Source: Chlamydia trachomatis (GTDB lineage Bacteria > Chlamydiota > Chlamydiia > Chlamydiales > Rhabdochlamydiaceae). Taken from it: a stretch of DNA of 64,000 nucleotides. The stretch covers positions 19,752-83,751 of the forward strand of contig CAMCLJ010000002.1 of NCBI GenBank assembly GCA_945875745.1, written 5' to 3'. The translations under genes were made by a program, and so were the position numbers. The notes beneath the pieces are model-generated. The model was given only the letters and a program-made list of their open reading frames with translations, made no database searches and had not been told where the DNA came from. Below are positions 50,822 through 60,686 of the stretch, in pieces (position 1 is the first letter of the stretch; each line of letters begins with the position of its first letter).

Positions 50822-52750
50822 ATGGAACATAAAGAGGTATGTGATGTTGATAAAATAGAAGGGTCATCTTCTTTATCTATAAATTATCTCTTTTTTTATT
50901 TATCTCTTTTTATTCTTGCCTTTATGCATGGATTCCATATTTTTCTAGTAGAGCCTTCTTTTACCTTTGCTCGTTATTTTTTTCTTATGTACGCCCTAGC
51001 CCAATGCGTCCTTGAGGTTACTTTAGCACTATGTATATATACGTGGGTTCAGTCTTTTTTTTCTGTCAAAGTCAAGAAGTTCTTTATCGCTTTTTTTTAT
51101 ATCTTCCTACTATCACAAATTATCGATTTCTTTTTAGAAAGACTTGTCGATATATCGATCTGGTATGGGCTAAGACTTGTATTGCAGGAGAGTTTTGCTA
51201 ACTTTATCGAAATGCTTAAAGCGACTTCCGTTCCGATCTCTAATTGGCTTTTAGCTCTGTCAGGTCTAGTTTTCTTTTTATTTTTTGGGATGCAGCTCTA
51301 TAAATTATTGCATTTTTTCTCTAAAAAAAGACCGGTGGTTTTTTCTAGAAGGATGGTGGTGAGCTTATCTTCTGCAACATTTGTTTTTCTTATCATATGG
51401 GATGTGCTGTTTTCCCCTTTTGTCCATGACAATGGTTCCCGCCAATACTTAAAAGCCCTGCCATGGAAAACAACATTTTTACCGCCAGCAAAAGAGGTCC
51501 TTTTAGTCGATGGATGTTTAAAGACCCCATGGAAAGATCAGAATTGTTTTGCAGATCTCGATTCTCGCGCTTTTTCTCTACAAAGAAAGCCTGATATTTT
51601 TCTTGTTATTACAGAGAGCTTGCGTGAAGATTTTATCACAGAGCAGATAGCGCCTCATTTAAGTAAGTTCCGATCAGAATCTATCCATTTTCCTTTAGCC
51701 TTATCTAACGCTAATGCAACCCATATCTCCTGGTTTTCGTTCTTTTATTCTCTTTTTCCTTTTCATTTTCCTCATTATCAAGCTGACCAATGGAAGGAAG
51801 GAAGTTTTTCACTGCAGCTTCTAAAAAAAATGGGATATGAAATCCATTTGCATGCAGGAAGTCGTCTGGGATTTTATAAAATGGATGAAATGATTTTTGG
51901 TAAGGATGGTTATTTATTAGATAGTTCTCATTGCTATGCCACCGAAGAAAATATCTCTCCATCAGAGGCCGATGCACGCGCAATTAATGGATTATGTCAG
52001 GATATAAAAATGAGTGATCGCTCAGGGGGTAGAGTCTTTATTGTCTTTCTAGATTCTACCCATTTTGGATACAGCTGGCCCAAGGACATGCCTCTTGCAT
52101 TTACACCAATTGATAATAAGATCAATTTTTTAGAGGCTGCTGTATCTAAAAAAAATCTTGAAAAAATTAAAAATAGATATCGCAATTCAATCCATTATAT
52201 TGATTCATTATTTGGTAAATTTATTGATACCCTCAAACAAAGCCCTTCCTGGGATGATTCGGTAATTGTGTTCACAGGGGATCATGGTGAAGAATTTTAT
52301 GAGTATGGCCATCTATTTCATGCCTCTGATTTAAGCCTTCCTCAGCTGAACGTCCCCCTGTATTATAAAATGGGATCTGGTGAGGTAAATGCTGCTTTAA
52401 CAGCCGATTATATGAGCTGTCATATGGATGTGTTCCCTTCGATTTTGCATTACTTAGTCGGAGAAAATTGTTTTCAGAATGTCTTTCAGGGATCAAGTAT
52501 TTTTACAAAGCAAGAGACCCCCTATGTTATTGGAGCAAGATATAATGCAGGCATGTCCCCTTATGAATTTTATATCCATAACGGCACTCAAAAATTAATT
52601 GCGCAATTTGATAATAAAGAAGATATTTTTCACTCAAGAGCCCTACGTATTGTAGCAACAAAAAATCGGGAAGAAGAAAATCTTCCTTATAGCTTATCTA
52701 TAATACATCAACATTTTGGTCAGGCTTTAAACGATCTTTTTGCGCAATGA
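50822..52750 (+). CDS. LtaS/EptA-like membrane sulfatase-fold transferase
   Basis: 642 residues: about five membrane helices in the first 210, then a periplasmic alkaline-phosphatase-superfamily domain. The catalytic set matches LtaS/EptA proteins: E265 in ITESLRED, nucleophile T300 in NANATHIS, and D487-H488 in FTGDHGEEFYEYGH. Such enzymes move phosphoethanolamine or glycerol-phosphate from a phospholipid to lipid A or another surface polymer. Which donor is used is unknown. It is followed by a lipase-like gene 9 bases downstream. Confidence 0.85.
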   Translation: MEHKEVCDVDKIEGSSSLSINYLFFYLSLFILAFMHGFHIFLVEPSFTFARYFFLMYALAQCVLEVTLALCIYTWVQSFFSVKVKKFFIAFFYIFLLSQIIDFFLERLVDISIWYGLRLVLQESFANFIEMLKATSVPISNWLLALSGLVFFLFFGMQLYKLLHFFSKKRPVVFSRRMVVSLSSATFVFLIIWDVLFSPFVHDNGSRQYLKALPWKTTFLPPAKEVLLVDGCLKTPWKDQNCFADLDSRAFSLQRKPDIFLVITESLREDFITEQIAPHLSKFRSESIHFPLALSNANATHISWFSFFYSLFPFHFPHYQADQWKEGSFSLQLLKKMGYEIHLHAGSRLGFYKMDEMIFGKDGYLLDSSHCYATEENISPSEADARAINGLCQDIKMSDRSGGRVFIVFLDSTHFGYSWPKDMPLAFTPIDNKINFLEAAVSKKNLEKIKNRYRNSIHYIDSLFGKFIDTLKQSPSWDDSVIVFTGDHGEEFYEYGHLFHASDLSLPQLNVPLYYKMGSGEVNAALTADYMSCHMDVFPSILHYLVGENCFQNVFQGSSIFTKQETPYVIGARYNAGMSPYEFYIHNGTQKLIAQFDNKEDIFHSRALRIVATKNREEENLPYSLSIIHQHFGQALNDLFAQ

Positions 52751-52759
52751 GGTGAAGGA

Positions 52760-53869
52760 TTGAACAGGTTTTTGCGTATTTTGATTTACGTGTTAACGAT
52801 CTTCTCTATACAGACTTATCCTCTATCTGCTACGCAGGGGATAGAAAAAGAGTCTAGTTCAGCAGAAGAAAAAGATTCAAAATGGAAAATTAAGTTCCGG
52901 TCTCGAGCTTTACTTAAGCTGGATACGATGCTCGATTGGGCATTTCCTTTTGATGATAGAGTCTACCATCTAGATCATAATCACGTCGGTTCACACTATA
53001 TTAATCAAGCTGACAAAATGATCGAATTTGGTAAATCCTTTGGTTATTTTTCAAAAAAACGTCCAATTATTGGTACCGTTACTACCTCCGACGAAGACAT
53101 CTTACTTACCATTGAGCTGCTTAACTCAGCTTTTGTAGCATTTAAAAATGAAGATTTTTTAGAAATTGCTACAGCAGAAATACTGTCGAAAGTATTAGCG
53201 TATAGAAGCTTGAAAGAAGGGATGATCATTCCGATACCAGTTGTTTATAATGATAGGGCTCCTGAGCTGATTGAATATAGGGTAGATACAGTATTTGATC
53301 TTTGGTCAATGATGCCTGCATTTGGTTTGGTACCGATCAGGAAAAATACAAGCCCCATCTTGTTATACAGAGGAACTGATTTATCTTTAGAGTCTAAGCA
53401 GGGTTGGGCGTCTGTTTTGAGTGATTTAGATATTCAAGGGCCAGGACTTAACGCATTTTTAAATGCCCGCAGCAATATCAATACATGGCTAAAAAATCAA
53501 GCAATGAAGGGGTGTAAAGCTCGGGTGATGGGATTTAGCTTAGGTGGTGTATTATCTACTTATACTATATTGCATGAACATGCATACATCAGTGATACAG
53601 GTTCTATAGCCTTTAATCCCCCAGGAGTTTCTGCATCGATGTATAAGCAGTGGCAAGATCTTGATCCAGAAAAACAAAAGGCTTTAAGAGTATTTATTAC
53701 TCACGGCGACCTCATCCCGAAGATTGGTAAACTCGTTGGAAATGCTCATGAATTATCTTTAGACGTTTCCTTAAAACCTTTAGATGCTCACGTTAGATTA
53801 ATTTGCGCTCAACCTAACGTGTATCAATTTCTTATCGATCAACACATAGAAAATAAACAACGGCGTTAG
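52760..53869 (+). CDS. Exported lipase-like alpha/beta hydrolase
   Basis: 369 residues with a signal peptide (about 1-24, ending PLSATQG). The C-terminal half is an alpha/beta hydrolase of the Lipase_3 kind: a nucleophile elbow GFSLGG with S260, an aspartate in [11 protein letters not shown] near 315, and a histidine in LDAHVRL near 345. The N-terminal 130 residues are unique. The start is TTG with AGGTGAAGGA upstream. Likely a secreted lipase or phospholipase. It overlaps the convergent eno by 4 bases. Confidence 0.8.
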   Translation: MNRFLRILIYVLTIFSIQTYPLSATQGIEKESSSAEEKDSKWKIKFRSRALLKLDTMLDWAFPFDDRVYHLDHNHVGSHYINQADKMIEFGKSFGYFSKKRPIIGTVTTSDEDILLTIELLNSAFVAFKNEDFLEIATAEILSKVLAYRSLKEGMIIPIPVVYNDRAPELIEYRVDTVFDLWSMMPAFGLVPIRKNTSPILLYRGTDLSLESKQGWASVLSDLDIQGPGLNAFLNARSNINTWLKNQAMKGCKARVMGFSLGGVLSTYTILHEHAYISDTGSIAFNPPGVSASMYKQWQDLDPEKQKALRVFITHGDLIPKIGKLVGNAHELSLDVSLKPLDAHVRLICAQPNVYQFLIDQHIENKQRR

Positions 53870-55152
53870 AGCATCTGGTATCTTCCAGCAATACCCAGCT
53901 CCTCTTCGATTTCTAGAAGTCGATTGTATTTAGCAACCCTATCTGTACGAGAAAGTGAGCCCGTTTTAATTTGCCCAGAACTGGTGGCGACAGCTAGATC
54001 CGCAATCGTTGTATCTTCAGTTTCTCCAGATCTATGAGAGATAATCGATTTATACCCATTTTGTTTTGCCAGCTCTATCGCTTTGAGTGTTTCAGTAAGT
54101 GTCCCAATTTGATTGACTTTGATTAAGATCGAATTAGCGACTTTTTCTTTAATACCCCTGCGTAAAAATTCTGTATTGGTCACAAAAATATCATCGCCCA
54201 CTAATTGGATCTTATCGCCGATTGCTTTTGTAAGATGCTGCCATCCAAGCCAATCATTTTGGTCCATCCCATCTTCGATCGTATCGATTGGGTATTGATT
54301 ACATAACTCTCTTAGGTATTCGACTTGTTGTTGAGCATCCCGGTTTTTACCGACCTGCCCTTTGAGTTTCTTTTTCTTTTCGATATAGGTTTTTGTTGAC
54401 AGATCAAAAAACTCAGAAGCAGCGCAGTCCATCGCAAGGGTAAAGTCTGTCCCAGAGCGGTAACCAGCTTTTGTAATCGCTTCAAGAATGAAGTCAAGGG
54501 CCTCTTCATTCGAGGCTATATTCGGAGCAAATCCCCCTTCATCCCCGACGGCTGTTGATAAGCCTTTTGTTTTTAAAAGGGTTTTAAGGTGATGGAAGAC
54601 CTCAACGCTCATTCTTATACCTTCAGAAAAAGAAGGAGCCCCAATTGGACGGATCATAAATTCTTGAAAATCAAGCGTGTTATCGGCATGAGCTCCACCG
54701 TTGATAATATTGATCATGGGACAGGGCAGAACATGGGCAAAGGTCCCTCCGATATAACGGTATAGGGGTAGTCCTGATGCTGTAGCACCGGTTTTTGTGC
54801 AGGCAAGAGAAATCCCTAAAATCGCATTTGCTCCGTACTTAGACTTATTGGGTGTCCCATCAGCTTCGATTAAAAGCTGATCGATCCTTGCTTGTTCATA
54901 TATATTTTCCCCTATTAATAAATCTGTCAGAGGTCCGTTAACATACTCCACAGCTTGCTTGACTTCTTTGCCACCATAGCGCGATTTGTTATTATCTCGC
55001 AGCTCGAGTGCTTCATGCTCACCAGTAGATGCTCCTGATGGAACAATTGCACTAGCGATAGATCCACAATCGGTTTCTACTGTTACTTTAATGGTCGGAT
55101 TGCCTCTTGAATCCAGCACTTGAAGGGCGTGGATGTCGATAATATAAGACAT
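53866..55152 (-). CDS. eno: Enolase
   Basis: Converts 2-phosphoglycerate to phosphoenolpyruvate in glycolysis. 428 residues of normal length, starting [19 protein letters not shown] and containing [49 protein letters not shown] and [18 protein letters not shown], so the metal ligands, the catalytic lysine and the substrate histidine are all in place. It is the last gene of a minus-strand run after rsgA. The 3' end overlaps the lipase-like gene by 4 bases. Confidence 0.98.
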   Translation of the reverse strand: MSYIIDIHALQVLDSRGNPTIKVTVETDCGSIASAIVPSGASTGEHEALELRDNNKSRYGGKEVKQAVEYVNGPLTDLLIGENIYEQARIDQLLIEADGTPNKSKYGANAILGISLACTKTGATASGLPLYRYIGGTFAHVLPCPMINIINGGAHADNTLDFQEFMIRPIGAPSFSEGIRMSVEVFHHLKTLLKTKGLSTAVGDEGGFAPNIASNEEALDFILEAITKAGYRSGTDFTLAMDCAASEFFDLSTKTYIEKKKKLKGQVGKNRDAQQQVEYLRELCNQYPIDTIEDGMDQNDWLGWQHLTKAIGDKIQLVGDDIFVTNTEFLRRGIKEKVANSILIKVNQIGTLTETLKAIELAKQNGYKSIISHRSGETEDTTIADLAVATSSGQIKTGSLSRTDRVAKYNRLLEIEEELGIAGRYQML

Positions 55153-55168
55153 AAGGTAGCCTTTGCGG

Positions 55169-56299
55169 TTAACGATGACGATGTTCTTCGTATAGATTCG
55201 CCATTAAAGCACAGTAGGATGCAAATCTCAACTCGGAAATATGATTTTCATCTACAGCCTGTTTCACCCCGCATTGAGGTTCATTGAGGTGGGCGCAGTT
55301 AGGGAATTGACAATTCTTTGCAAATTCTGCGAATTCTGGATAGTACTGCTTGAGATCTTCTGGCTTTAGATCCCAGACGCCAAAACTTTTAATCCCCGGA
55401 GTATCTATACAGAACCCGCCTGATTCGATTGCTATCAGGTGGGTGGAGCTGGTAGTATGAGATCCTTTATTTGTTTTTGTTACAACGCCCCCTGTTTTTA
55501 AAGAAGACCCAGTAACAGCATTAATAAGGGAGGATTTTCCAACCCCCGATTGCCCGGAAAAAACGGAGGTTTTTCCTTGCATCACCTTTTTAAGTAGGTC
55601 CATCCCTTCATTTGTTCTTGTGCTTACAGAGATCGTTGTAACTCCAAGTTTGGCATATGCTTTAAGAAATTCGTTGTACATGTGCGTTTCTACTTCTAGC
55701 ATAACCGGGTCAACATCCAAGGGAGGGTCTTTAAGAAGGTCTACTTTATTAATTACAACAATCGGGGTCATATTGCCTTTAATGGCTGCAATAATATAAC
55801 GATCTATTAGGTGTGGTTTAATCGCAGGCATCATCACAGAACATGTGATAATGACTTGATCGATGTTTACAGCGATTAGCTGCTCTTTTCTCCTGGATAA
55901 ATTATCGGCTCTAGACAGGATCGATCTGCGCGGTAAAATATGACAGATAGACCCGGTATTGTGGTCTTTGGGCTCAAATAAAACAAAATCACCAACAGCC
56001 ACAAGGTTTTTCAGCTTGTTTTTTTCTTGTTTTAATGACCCTTTAAGTTGACAAATCCATTGAGAACCCTGAGTGGAAACAAAGATCCCTTCCGGATTAA
56101 TCCCCAGAACTTGCCCCTTGGTAAAGGAAGATTGGTTATAATCGATTTGTTTCTCATTTTTTTTACGTTGCTCTTGATCTGACTGCTTGTATTTTGATCG
56201 ATCATTTTCAACTGCAAGTTTCCTTTCTTTGCGGGACCACTTTTTTTCCCCCTTAGAATGGAACTCTTCTTCCATTGATAGATGCTCATCCCAACTCAT
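55169..56299 (-). CDS. rsgA: Ribosome small-subunit GTPase RsgA
   Basis: A circularly permuted GTPase that checks maturation of the 30S subunit. 376 residues with a charged N-terminal extension of about 55, an OB fold (about 60-115), then permuted G motifs: NKVD (184-187), SVS, G1 GQSGVGKSS (249-257), DTPG (299-302), and the zinc-binding C330-C335-H337-C343 tail. The charged extension is longer than usual. It overlaps the rRNA/tRNA methyltransferase gene by 4 bases (ATGA), so the two are coupled. Confidence 0.95.
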   Translation of the reverse strand: MSWDEHLSMEEEFHSKGEKKWSRKERKLAVENDRSKYKQSDQEQRKKNEKQIDYNQSSFTKGQVLGINPEGIFVSTQGSQWICQLKGSLKQEKNKLKNLVAVGDFVLFEPKDHNTGSICHILPRRSILSRADNLSRRKEQLIAVNIDQVIITCSVMMPAIKPHLIDRYIIAAIKGNMTPIVVINKVDLLKDPPLDVDPVMLEVETHMYNEFLKAYAKLGVTTISVSTRTNEGMDLLKKVMQGKTSVFSGQSGVGKSSLINAVTGSSLKTGGVVTKTNKGSHTTSSTHLIAIESGGFCIDTPGIKSFGVWDLKPEDLKQYYPEFAEFAKNCQFPNCAHLNEPQCGVKQAVDENHISELRFASYCALMANLYEEHRHR

Positions 56300-57042
56300 T
56301 GAGCACCTTCTATGTGAGATAGTAGGATTCCGCCTGCGATAGCTACATTTAATGACTCCGTTGGACCTTTCATGGGAATGGAGATTTTTTCAAAACGGTT
56401 TTTAATTTCTGTAGATGGTCCGCTTGCTTCGCAGCCAAGAGCCAGAGCTAGGGGAAGCTTAAAGGCGGTTGTACTAAAAGGGGATCCATTTAGATCCGCG
56501 ACATAGAGATGACGTGGTTTTTTTTGTAATAATTGGTTTAGCCTTTCAAGGCTTCCCGATTGTAGAGGAAGTAAAAACGTCGATCCCTTAGCTGCACGCA
56601 ATGCTTTATCATTAAATGGGTCGCAGCATCCATCTATTAAGAAGACCCCATCCCAGCCTAAAGCCAGCGCTGTTCGAAGTAGAGTGCCCACATTCCCAGG
56701 GTCGGAGATTCGATCTAGTATCAGTAGGCGACTACAGAGAGAAAGATCTTTTTCTTCAGGGATCTCTATGATTGCTGCTACAGGTTCTGGGGCTGGCATG
56801 CCTGAGATTTTTTTTATGATTTCTTCCGATATGATATAACGCTCGTCTGCCTTGGCAGGTGTCACATGAGGATAAGTTTCAAGTAGTGTGGTAATTTTAG
56901 CAAAAGAGCAGAGTTCTGAAATCAGTGTACTACCAAAAATCACCACTTTGCCTTCTTGCTCTCGGAATGTTTTATTCGTCCGCAGCCTAACGCAATATTT
57001 AACAAAAGGGTGTTGCAGGCTCTTTATTGTTCGTGATACCAT
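56296..57042 (-). CDS. SpoU/TrmH-family RNA 2'-O-methyltransferase
   Basis: 248 residues. The C-terminal SPOUT domain shows motif 1 LDRISDPGNVGTLLRTA, motif 2 ALALGCEASGPS and motif 3 IPMKGPTESLNVAIAGGILL, which form the knotted SAM pocket. It methylates ribose in rRNA or tRNA; the N-terminal L30e-like part (about 1-95) suits the RlmB/TrmH group. The exact target is unknown. It is the first gene of the run with rsgA and eno. Confidence 0.9.
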   Translation of the reverse strand: MVSRTIKSLQHPFVKYCVRLRTNKTFREQEGKVVIFGSTLISELCSFAKITTLLETYPHVTPAKADERYIISEEIIKKISGMPAPEPVAAIIEIPEEKDLSLCSRLLILDRISDPGNVGTLLRTALALGWDGVFLIDGCCDPFNDKALRAAKGSTFLLPLQSGSLERLNQLLQKKPRHLYVADLNGSPFSTTAFKLPLALALGCEASGPSTEIKNRFEKISIPMKGPTESLNVAIAGGILLSHIEGAQ

Positions 57043-57128
57043 GATTTAAGTCGTAAATTAATGGAATCTAGATGATCTCATAATCTAGTTTCTCTAGCAA
57101 ACAATTATTAAATTCGTTCAATACTAAA

Positions 57129-58028
57129 ATGAAGAAAAAATATAAAAATTTTTTAAAGTTATCTATTTTGATTCTTTGGCCCCTATGTTTATTAATAATC
57201 GGATTTACTATTTGTTCTTCCCCTGTTGGGTTTGATGTGGCACAGATCCGTTGCGATTTTTATTTTAAAGAGGGAAATAGGCAAAAAGCCCCATCTCCAC
57301 AGGATTTTGAAAAATTACAGAATATTTTCTCTCAAAAATTCTACTATTTAGGTAGTGGATCTCAGTCGTATGCCTTTATTTCTGAAGATCAGCAATATGT
57401 AATTAAGTTTTTTAACATGAAGCATCTAACCCCAAAGTACTGGCTCAATTATATCCCCCTGCCCTGGCTTGAAAAATATCGATTTCAAAAAATTCAAATG
57501 AGGGAGCGGAAAAGAAAGGAATTTTTTGATTCCTGCGAGGCCCTCTATCATGGATTTAAAGAAGAAACAGGCCTTGTTTTTATTCACCTGAGAAAAACTG
57601 CCTATCCTCATGATGTTTCCCATTTCATAGATAAAATAGGAAAGTCCCACCATATTTCTCTTAATGATGTCCCCTTCGTTGTGCAGAGAAAGGCATCTAT
57701 GATTTATGATTATGCAAATGAGCTTATTGATCAAGGCAAGGAGGAGAGTGCAATTGATTCGTTGGTGTCGGTATTAGACCTTGTGAAGCGGCGCTGTCGA
57801 AAAGGATATTTTGATAGAGATAGTGGAGTTAGTAATAATTATGGGTTTATTGAAGGCAGGCCTGTAGAAATTGATTTGGGAAGGGTCTATAAAGACGATA
57901 CGATCTTGGATTCTGTGGATCAATTAAGCGAAGTATTGCGTGTAAGCGGAAAAATTGAAGCCTGGATTCGGGCAAACCATCCACAACTTTTACCCTTTTA
58001 TCAAGACAAAGCTCAACAAGTTTTATAA
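57129..58028 (+). CDS. Membrane-anchored protein-kinase-like protein
   Basis: 299 residues with one N-terminal membrane segment (about 10-29) and a kinase-like fold: glycine-rich loop LGSGSQSYAF (74-83), VIKFF with candidate ATP lysine K93, a catalytic-loop-like FDRDSGVSNNYGF (D229/D231, N236/N237) and a DLG metal motif (249-251). The pattern is that of an atypical kinase of the kind found in phosphotransferase families such as aminoglycoside or HipA-like enzymes. The family itself I do not recognise. Activity is inferred only. Confidence 0.65.
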   Translation: MKKKYKNFLKLSILILWPLCLLIIGFTICSSPVGFDVAQIRCDFYFKEGNRQKAPSPQDFEKLQNIFSQKFYYLGSGSQSYAFISEDQQYVIKFFNMKHLTPKYWLNYIPLPWLEKYRFQKIQMRERKRKEFFDSCEALYHGFKEETGLVFIHLRKTAYPHDVSHFIDKIGKSHHISLNDVPFVVQRKASMIYDYANELIDQGKEESAIDSLVSVLDLVKRRCRKGYFDRDSGVSNNYGFIEGRPVEIDLGRVYKDDTILDSVDQLSEVLRVSGKIEAWIRANHPQLLPFYQDKAQQVL

Positions 58029-58042
58029 GAACTTATCCCGAT

Positions 58043-58846
58043 TTAAGAGGGTATAAAGGCCGGTTCTATAGCGCTTTTATACCTGCTATGAATAAATTCT
58101 GCTAGCTGTCTTGAATTCATTGCCTCTTTTAAAGCGTTCAGCTTAGGCTCATTTTGATCTGCGCAGCGGATGACAATCACATTAACATATAATGAATTAG
58201 GACCCTCGATTGCAAGGGCATCTTTGACGGGTACAAGGCTTGCTTGTAGAGCAAAATTGGTTGGGATTAGAGCGGCTGTCACGTCATCTAAACTTCTTGC
58301 AAGCATTGCAGCATCGAGTTCTTGAAATTTCAGCTTCTTGGGATTAGACACAATATCCCGAATAGTCGTGGACTCCTTACCACTTTGTTTAATTTCAATC
58401 AGGCCTGTTGTAGCTAGAAGCTCAAGAGCTCTACCTTCATTAGATGGATCGCTAGGTATTGCGATAACAGCACCTGTCTGTATGAGGTTTAGTGAGGTAA
58501 GCTTTTTCGAATAGATCCCCATCGGTTCTATATGTGTTTTTGCAAGGATACAAAGATCATATTGAAACTGCTCTATTTGTTTGTTTAAAAATGGGATATG
58601 CTGAAAAAAGTTTGCGTCTACATCTCGATCGGCAACAGCCCGGTTGGGCAGATTGTAATCATCGGTTACGATGATCTGAAGAGTGTATCCTTGTTGCTGT
58701 AGTTGTGGTTTTATAAATTCAAGCATTTCCGCTTGTGGTGTTGTAGTTGCTGCCACTTTAATCGTATGGACATCTTCCGTTTTCTTTTGACAAGAGCTTG
58801 TAAAGCAGATGAGTAGAACAGATAGAGATAGGATAATTTTATTCAT
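58043..58846 (-). CDS. metQ: D-methionine ABC transporter substrate-binding lipoprotein MetQ
   Basis: 267 residues of the NLPA lipoprotein family. The signal sequence ends FTSSCQKK with the lipobox cysteine at about 19, so it is a membrane-tethered periplasmic binding protein. Landmarks: IKVAATTTPQAEML, LQIIVTDDYNLPNRAVADRDVDANFFQHIPFL in outline, and AIPSDPSNEGRALELL. It captures methionine for the MetNI pump. It overlaps metI by 8 bases. Intracellular Chlamydiae rely on host methionine, which fits. Confidence 0.95.
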   Translation of the reverse strand: MNKIILSLSVLLICFTSSCQKKTEDVHTIKVAATTTPQAEMLEFIKPQLQQQGYTLQIIVTDDYNLPNRAVADRDVDANFFQHIPFLNKQIEQFQYDLCILAKTHIEPMGIYSKKLTSLNLIQTGAVIAIPSDPSNEGRALELLATTGLIEIKQSGKESTTIRDIVSNPKKLKFQELDAAMLARSLDDVTAALIPTNFALQASLVPVKDALAIEGPNSLYVNVIVIRCADQNEPKLNALKEAMNSRQLAEFIHSRYKSAIEPAFIPS

Positions 58847-59525
58847 AAGGAAGCAGTCCCCTTTTTTTTTGTATATAAAACACTACTCGATTTCCTGCCC
58901 ACTGCAGGGATATAACAAGCCCTATAAGAAGGGCCACTGTAGCGATCATCATAAAGGTATTGAATTGATTATAACCGTATTGGATAGCGATTTTCCCAAG
59001 ACCTCCACCACCTACCAGTCCTGCCATTGCGCTATAGCCGACTAAGTTGATCATCATATTAATGAAGCCGTGGATAAGAGAAGGTAGGGGTTCTAATAGC
59101 AGAACTTTTCTAATTAGTTGTATTGTTGAGATCCCCATCAGCTCTGTTGTTTCAAGGATGTGTCTGTCGATCCCTTTGATCGATTGTTCTACCATTCTTG
59201 CAAAAAAAGGAGCCGCAGCAATCGAGAGAGGAACAATGGCAGCGGTTGTACCAAGGCTTGTGCCACTAATAAAACGGGTAAAAGGGATTAAGGCAATCAT
59301 TAAAATCGCAAAAGGAAACGACCTTCCAACATTTACAACGGCTCCTAGCAGCTTGTAGATGATAAGGTTTTCTTTTATATGCCCCTTACTTGTTAAAGAT
59401 AAAATGATCCCCATAGGCAAGCCAAGAATAAAGGCAAAAAAAGAAGAGAAAAAGACCATGTATAGGGTATCGATTACCCCTTGAGGTAATAAATCTGCAG
59501 CCAGTAATAAGTTATCGGATATCAT
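58839..59525 (-). CDS. metI: Methionine ABC transporter permease MetI
   Basis: 228 residues with about five or six membrane segments. The ABC-coupling EAA-like loop appears as TTELMGISTIQLIRKVLLLEPLPSLI. MetI-type signatures are GQSFPFAILM-like GRSFPFAILMIALIPFTR and GLVGGGGLGKIAIQYGYNQF. Two copies with two MetN subunits form the pump. It overlaps metN by 14 bases and metQ by 8, so the operon reads metN-metI-metQ. Confidence 0.95.
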   Translation of the reverse strand: MISDNLLLAADLLPQGVIDTLYMVFFSSFFAFILGLPMGIILSLTSKGHIKENLIIYKLLGAVVNVGRSFPFAILMIALIPFTRFISGTSLGTTAAIVPLSIAAAPFFARMVEQSIKGIDRHILETTELMGISTIQLIRKVLLLEPLPSLIHGFINMMINLVGYSAMAGLVGGGGLGKIAIQYGYNQFNTFMMIATVALLIGLVISLQWAGNRVVFYIQKKRGLLPYE

Positions 59526-60540
59526 AATTCAAGATCTCCCATTCTATTGCTTGCTCTTTGAGAAACACTAAGGCTTTGTTTTTATTTTCTTCGCTTCCAG
59601 AGATTTCTACCGTAAGGGTTCCAATGTTGGTCTCTGCCAGAGCATCTACCCATCCCAGTAAGATATTTACAGAGATGTCAAAATGGCGAATGAGCTGGGT
59701 GATAATTGGTTCTTTTGCTGAGTTACCAAGGAACTGTAACCTTAAGAAAAGGGTGCCAGGCAGGGCATTTTTTAATATATCTACAGGCAGCTCATGAGGG
59801 GTGTTTTGCAGTAGCTGTTTTGTAAGAGGATGTTTTGGGTGACTAAATAGATCAGATACGGTTCCTATATCTACGATTTCCCCTTGATCTATGACGGCGA
59901 CTTTATGACAAATTTCCCTTATCACTTCCATTTGGTGGGTAATGAGAATAATGGTGAGTCCAAGCTTCTTATTGAGATCTTTTAACAGGGTTAAGATCTC
60001 TTTGGTCATTCGAGGGTCTAGGGCAGAGGTGGCTTCATCACAAAATAAAAGATCGGGCCCAAGCGCGAGGGCTCTGGCTATCCCCACTCTTTGTTTTTCC
60101 CCTCCACTGAGCTCGGATGGATAGGCATCTTTTTTATGCTTGAGGCCAACACAATCCAGCAGCTCATCTACCCGCTCTTCGATCTCTTGTTTAGATTTGC
60201 CAGACAGCTCCATAGGAAGGGCGATATTACCTTGAACATTTCTTGAAGAAAGAAGGTTAAAGTGTTGAAAGATCATTCCTATTTTTTTTCTAAAAACCCG
60301 TAGGGCCTCTTTTTTAAGAGAGGATAACTGCTGACTACCGATGTATATATCCCCTGAAGAAGGCTTCTCTAGCGTGGAAAGGCATCTCATTAATGTAGAT
60401 TTGCCAGCTCCACTCTGCCCTATGATCCCAAATATTTCTCCTTTATTGACGGAAAAACTCACGTCCTTAAGAGCAGATGAGAGGCGTTTATTTTTATAGA
60501 AATCTTTATAGAGTCGATCAACAGTAACAAAGGGCTTCAT
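59512..60540 (-). CDS. metN: Methionine ABC transporter ATP-binding protein MetN
   Basis: 342 residues from the ATG at 60540. ABC motifs: Walker A GQSGAGKST, Q-loop FQHFNLLSSR, signature LSGGEKQR and Walker B LLFCDEATSALDP, followed by the C-terminal NIL regulatory domain (about 265-340), where methionine binds and inhibits the pump. The frame runs 17 codons further upstream to 60591, but the extension is not conserved-looking. No SAM riboswitch or other methionine-responsive element is visible in the upstream gap. Confidence 0.95.
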   Translation of the reverse strand: MKPFVTVDRLYKDFYKNKRLSSALKDVSFSVNKGEIFGIIGQSGAGKSTLMRCLSTLEKPSSGDIYIGSQQLSSLKKEALRVFRKKIGMIFQHFNLLSSRNVQGNIALPMELSGKSKQEIEERVDELLDCVGLKHKKDAYPSELSGGEKQRVGIARALALGPDLLFCDEATSALDPRMTKEILTLLKDLNKKLGLTIILITHQMEVIREICHKVAVIDQGEIVDIGTVSDLFSHPKHPLTKQLLQNTPHELPVDILKNALPGTLFLRLQFLGNSAKEPIITQLIRHFDISVNILLGWVDALAETNIGTLTVEISGSEENKNKALVFLKEQAIEWEILNYDIR

Positions 60541-60686
60541 AAGGGTGGTAGGGTAAAGGATAAAGGGTGTGAGGATAACAGCCAAGTGCATCTTAAGTAA
60601 AGGGCTGATTGAGTGGGTAAAATGAGTAATAAATAATCTAAAACTCTCAGATGTAGCGGAAGATTTATTAGAAAATGGTAACCTTC

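Noticed and set aside
60541..60686. SAM or methionine riboswitch ahead of metN
   Set aside because: The 146-base gap shows no K-turn, pseudoknot or terminator pattern of a SAM riboswitch.
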